Assembly: GCF_001679785.1 (NCBI RefSeq)
Contig: NZ_CP016286.1
Location: forward strand, 496,001-560,000
DNA length: 64,000 nt
Direction of reading: 5' to 3'
Source: Rhizobium leguminosarum
GTDB lineage: Bacteria; Pseudomonadota; Alphaproteobacteria; Rhizobiales; Rhizobiaceae
Shown: piece after piece, positions 62,918-64,000 of the stretch
Position numbering within the stretch: the stretch's first letter is position 1
How the letters are laid out: each line of letters starts with the position of its first letter
Made by a program: the position numbers and the translations under genes
Notes under the pieces: model-generated
Database searches by the model: none
Seen by the model: the letters and a program-made list of their open reading frames with translations, nothing else
Told to the model about the DNA's origin: nothing

Positions 62918-64000
62918 TTAGCTCGTCGGCCCGGACGGCGTCGCTTCGAGCTTGAAGGTTACGCGGATGACCTTGTCGAGCCATTCACCCTTTCCGTCAT
63001 TCTGCAGGCCAAGTCCAAGGGCCAGACGATCCAGCTCCGCAGTGCCGGCAACGATGGCCCGTCCCGCCCCGTCGCGATGCATCGTAAACGGGACCGACAC
63101 GGGCACCGTCACACCGCGGACAAGGGCATTGCCCTTGCCGAAATAGGCCTCGCCCGCCGTTTCGAAATGGTCGAGCACAACCTCGACCAGCGGATGGGTG
63201 GCCGTCTGCAGGCCGTCGTCGCCGCCGATATTGGGCCTGACGAATGAATTATCGAAATCGATGGAGGCGGCATCTATGGCAATCCGCGCCTTGGCGGCGC
63301 CAAGATTGTCCGGATCGAATTCGATGAATGCGTCCCATTTTCCGATCGTGCCGGCAGTCGGCGTTCCGGAAAAATTGATCGTGTAGGTCAGTGCAGACTT
63401 CGTTTTATCGATCACCCAGCTGGATGGCGATGCTTCAGTCGATCCAAGGTCCGCGGCATTGACGGATGCAGTGCCGCCCGTTCTGGAGATCAACAGTCCG
63501 CCGCCGATAAAGCACAGTGCCAGAACGACGGAGACCAGCACGCCGATTGCGGAGGAGGGCATCCGGCGCAGCCAGCCGACAGGTATCATTCGCGAAAAGG
63601 ACGGCATCCGGTCGATCACCGAATGCTTGAGCGCCCCGGCCACATGCAGAACCAGAAGCAACCCGAAACCATAGGCCAGAATGACATGCGCATTCTCGGA
63701 CGCTGCCTCAACCGTTGCGCGCATCCAGACCGGAATGGGCAGATGTGGCCAGACCAGGGTATCGGAGAGAAACAGAAGGGTGGGAATGCCTGTAGAGGAC
63801 GCCGACACCAGCAGCCAGCCGGTCAAAGGCACGACCAGCATCAGCGCATAGAACAGTGCATGGACGATGCTGGCCGCGACCTGTTCCGCCCGTCTCATCG
63901 GCGCATGCGCGGGCGGCGTGTGGAACAGGCGCCAGGCGATGCGGGCGATCGTCAAGGTTAGGACCGCGATGCCGAACGTCTTGTGCCACTGGAACATCGC
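62918..64000 (-). CDS. Cytochrome b561 fused to YceI domain (N-terminus beyond the window)
   Basis: At least 359 residues; the frame runs off the window end, so the true start lies outside. N-terminal membrane part 'MFQWHKTFGIAVLTLTIARI' and 'SENAHVILAYGFGLLLVLHV' with haem-ligand-like histidines fits bacterial cytochrome b561 (YodB/CybB type). The C-terminal part 'SSWVIDKTKSALTYTINFSG', 'IAIDAASIDFDNSFVRPNIG' and 'FTMHRDGAGRAIVAGTAELD' is a YceI-type lipocalin-like domain. YceI proteins bind isoprenoids such as quinones. The fusion suggests membrane electron transfer linked to a lipid carrier. Confidence 0.85.
   Translation of the reverse strand, partial: AMFQWHKTFGIAVLTLTIARIAWRLFHTPPAHAPMRRAEQVAASIVHALFYALMLVVPLTGWLLVSASSTGIPTLLFLSDTLVWPHLPIPVWMRATVEAASENAHVILAYGFGLLLVLHVAGALKHSVIDRMPSFSRMIPVGWLRRMPSSAIGVLVSVVLALCFIGGGLLISRTGGTASVNAADLGSTEASPSSWVIDKTKSALTYTINFSGTPTAGTIGKWDAFIEFDPDNLGAAKARIAIDAASIDFDNSFVRPNIGGDDGLQTATHPLVEVVLDHFETAGEAYFGKGNALVRGVTVPVSVPFTMHRDGAGRAIVAGTAELDRLALGLGLQNDGKGEWLDKVIRVTFKLEATPSGPTS

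Overview
The window is a stretch of high-GC alphaproteobacterial chromosome, almost certainly from a fast-growing rhizobium of the Rhizobium etli/leguminosarum group. Four things support this. The right half carries the rhizobial order feuN-feuP-feuQ, cycHJKL (ccmI, E, F, H), degP, a two-component pair and glnE. An exoD-like gene, several DUF families typical of Rhizobiales and an HrcA-type (CIRCE) groESL operon are present. Many intergenic spaces hold palindromic repeats of the kind scattered through Rhizobium genomes. GTG starts and 4-nt ATGA/GTGA overlaps are frequent. I saw no tRNA, rRNA or CRISPR array.

Layout. 1-9 kb: the end of a peptidoglycan-binding protein, a soluble chemoreceptor, DUF1491 and DUF2336 proteins, two small proteins, a DUF1214/DUF1254-type pair, a class A penicillin-binding protein and a YcgN-type cysteine-cluster protein. 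9-21 kb: TerC with a structured leader, ExoD, a TetR/SDR divergent pair, a fatty-acid desaturase coupled to a 38-residue membrane peptide, an MFS/LysR divergent pair, a VOC protein, and a five-gene leftward operon of four small proteins plus a transglutaminase-like protein. 21-24 kb: CIRCE, groES and groEL. 24-29 kb: three inositol/sugar-type catabolic enzymes divergent from a LacI-type regulator, with a perfect 16-bp palindrome between them. 29-41 kb: an apparently inactive HtrA-like protein, AraC/SDR, a MocR regulator, a DUF983 protein, LysR/GST, a PNPOx-like, a DUF1348 and a TetR gene, a GH19-type lysozyme, a Dabb protein and an MFS permease.

41-49 kb is the conserved core feuNPQ (envelope/osmotic two-component control) followed by a small lipoprotein and cytochrome c maturation genes. 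Between ccmH and degP, 49-52.8 kb holds an AT-richer three-gene leftward insertion: an SF2 helicase fused to a PD-(D/E)XK-like nuclease, a RusA-like resolvase, and a nuclease-like/HEPN protein. This is the best candidate for an undescribed, probably defensive, system. After it come degP, a response regulator/histidine kinase pair, a complete ISNCY-type insertion sequence with a target duplication, glnE, a GST, a decayed aldehyde dehydrogenase, and the start-truncated end of a cytochrome b561-YceI fusion.

Recurrent themes are regulator/target divergent pairs with visible operators, small overlapping rhizobial genes of unknown role, and repeats that sit exactly on stop codons.
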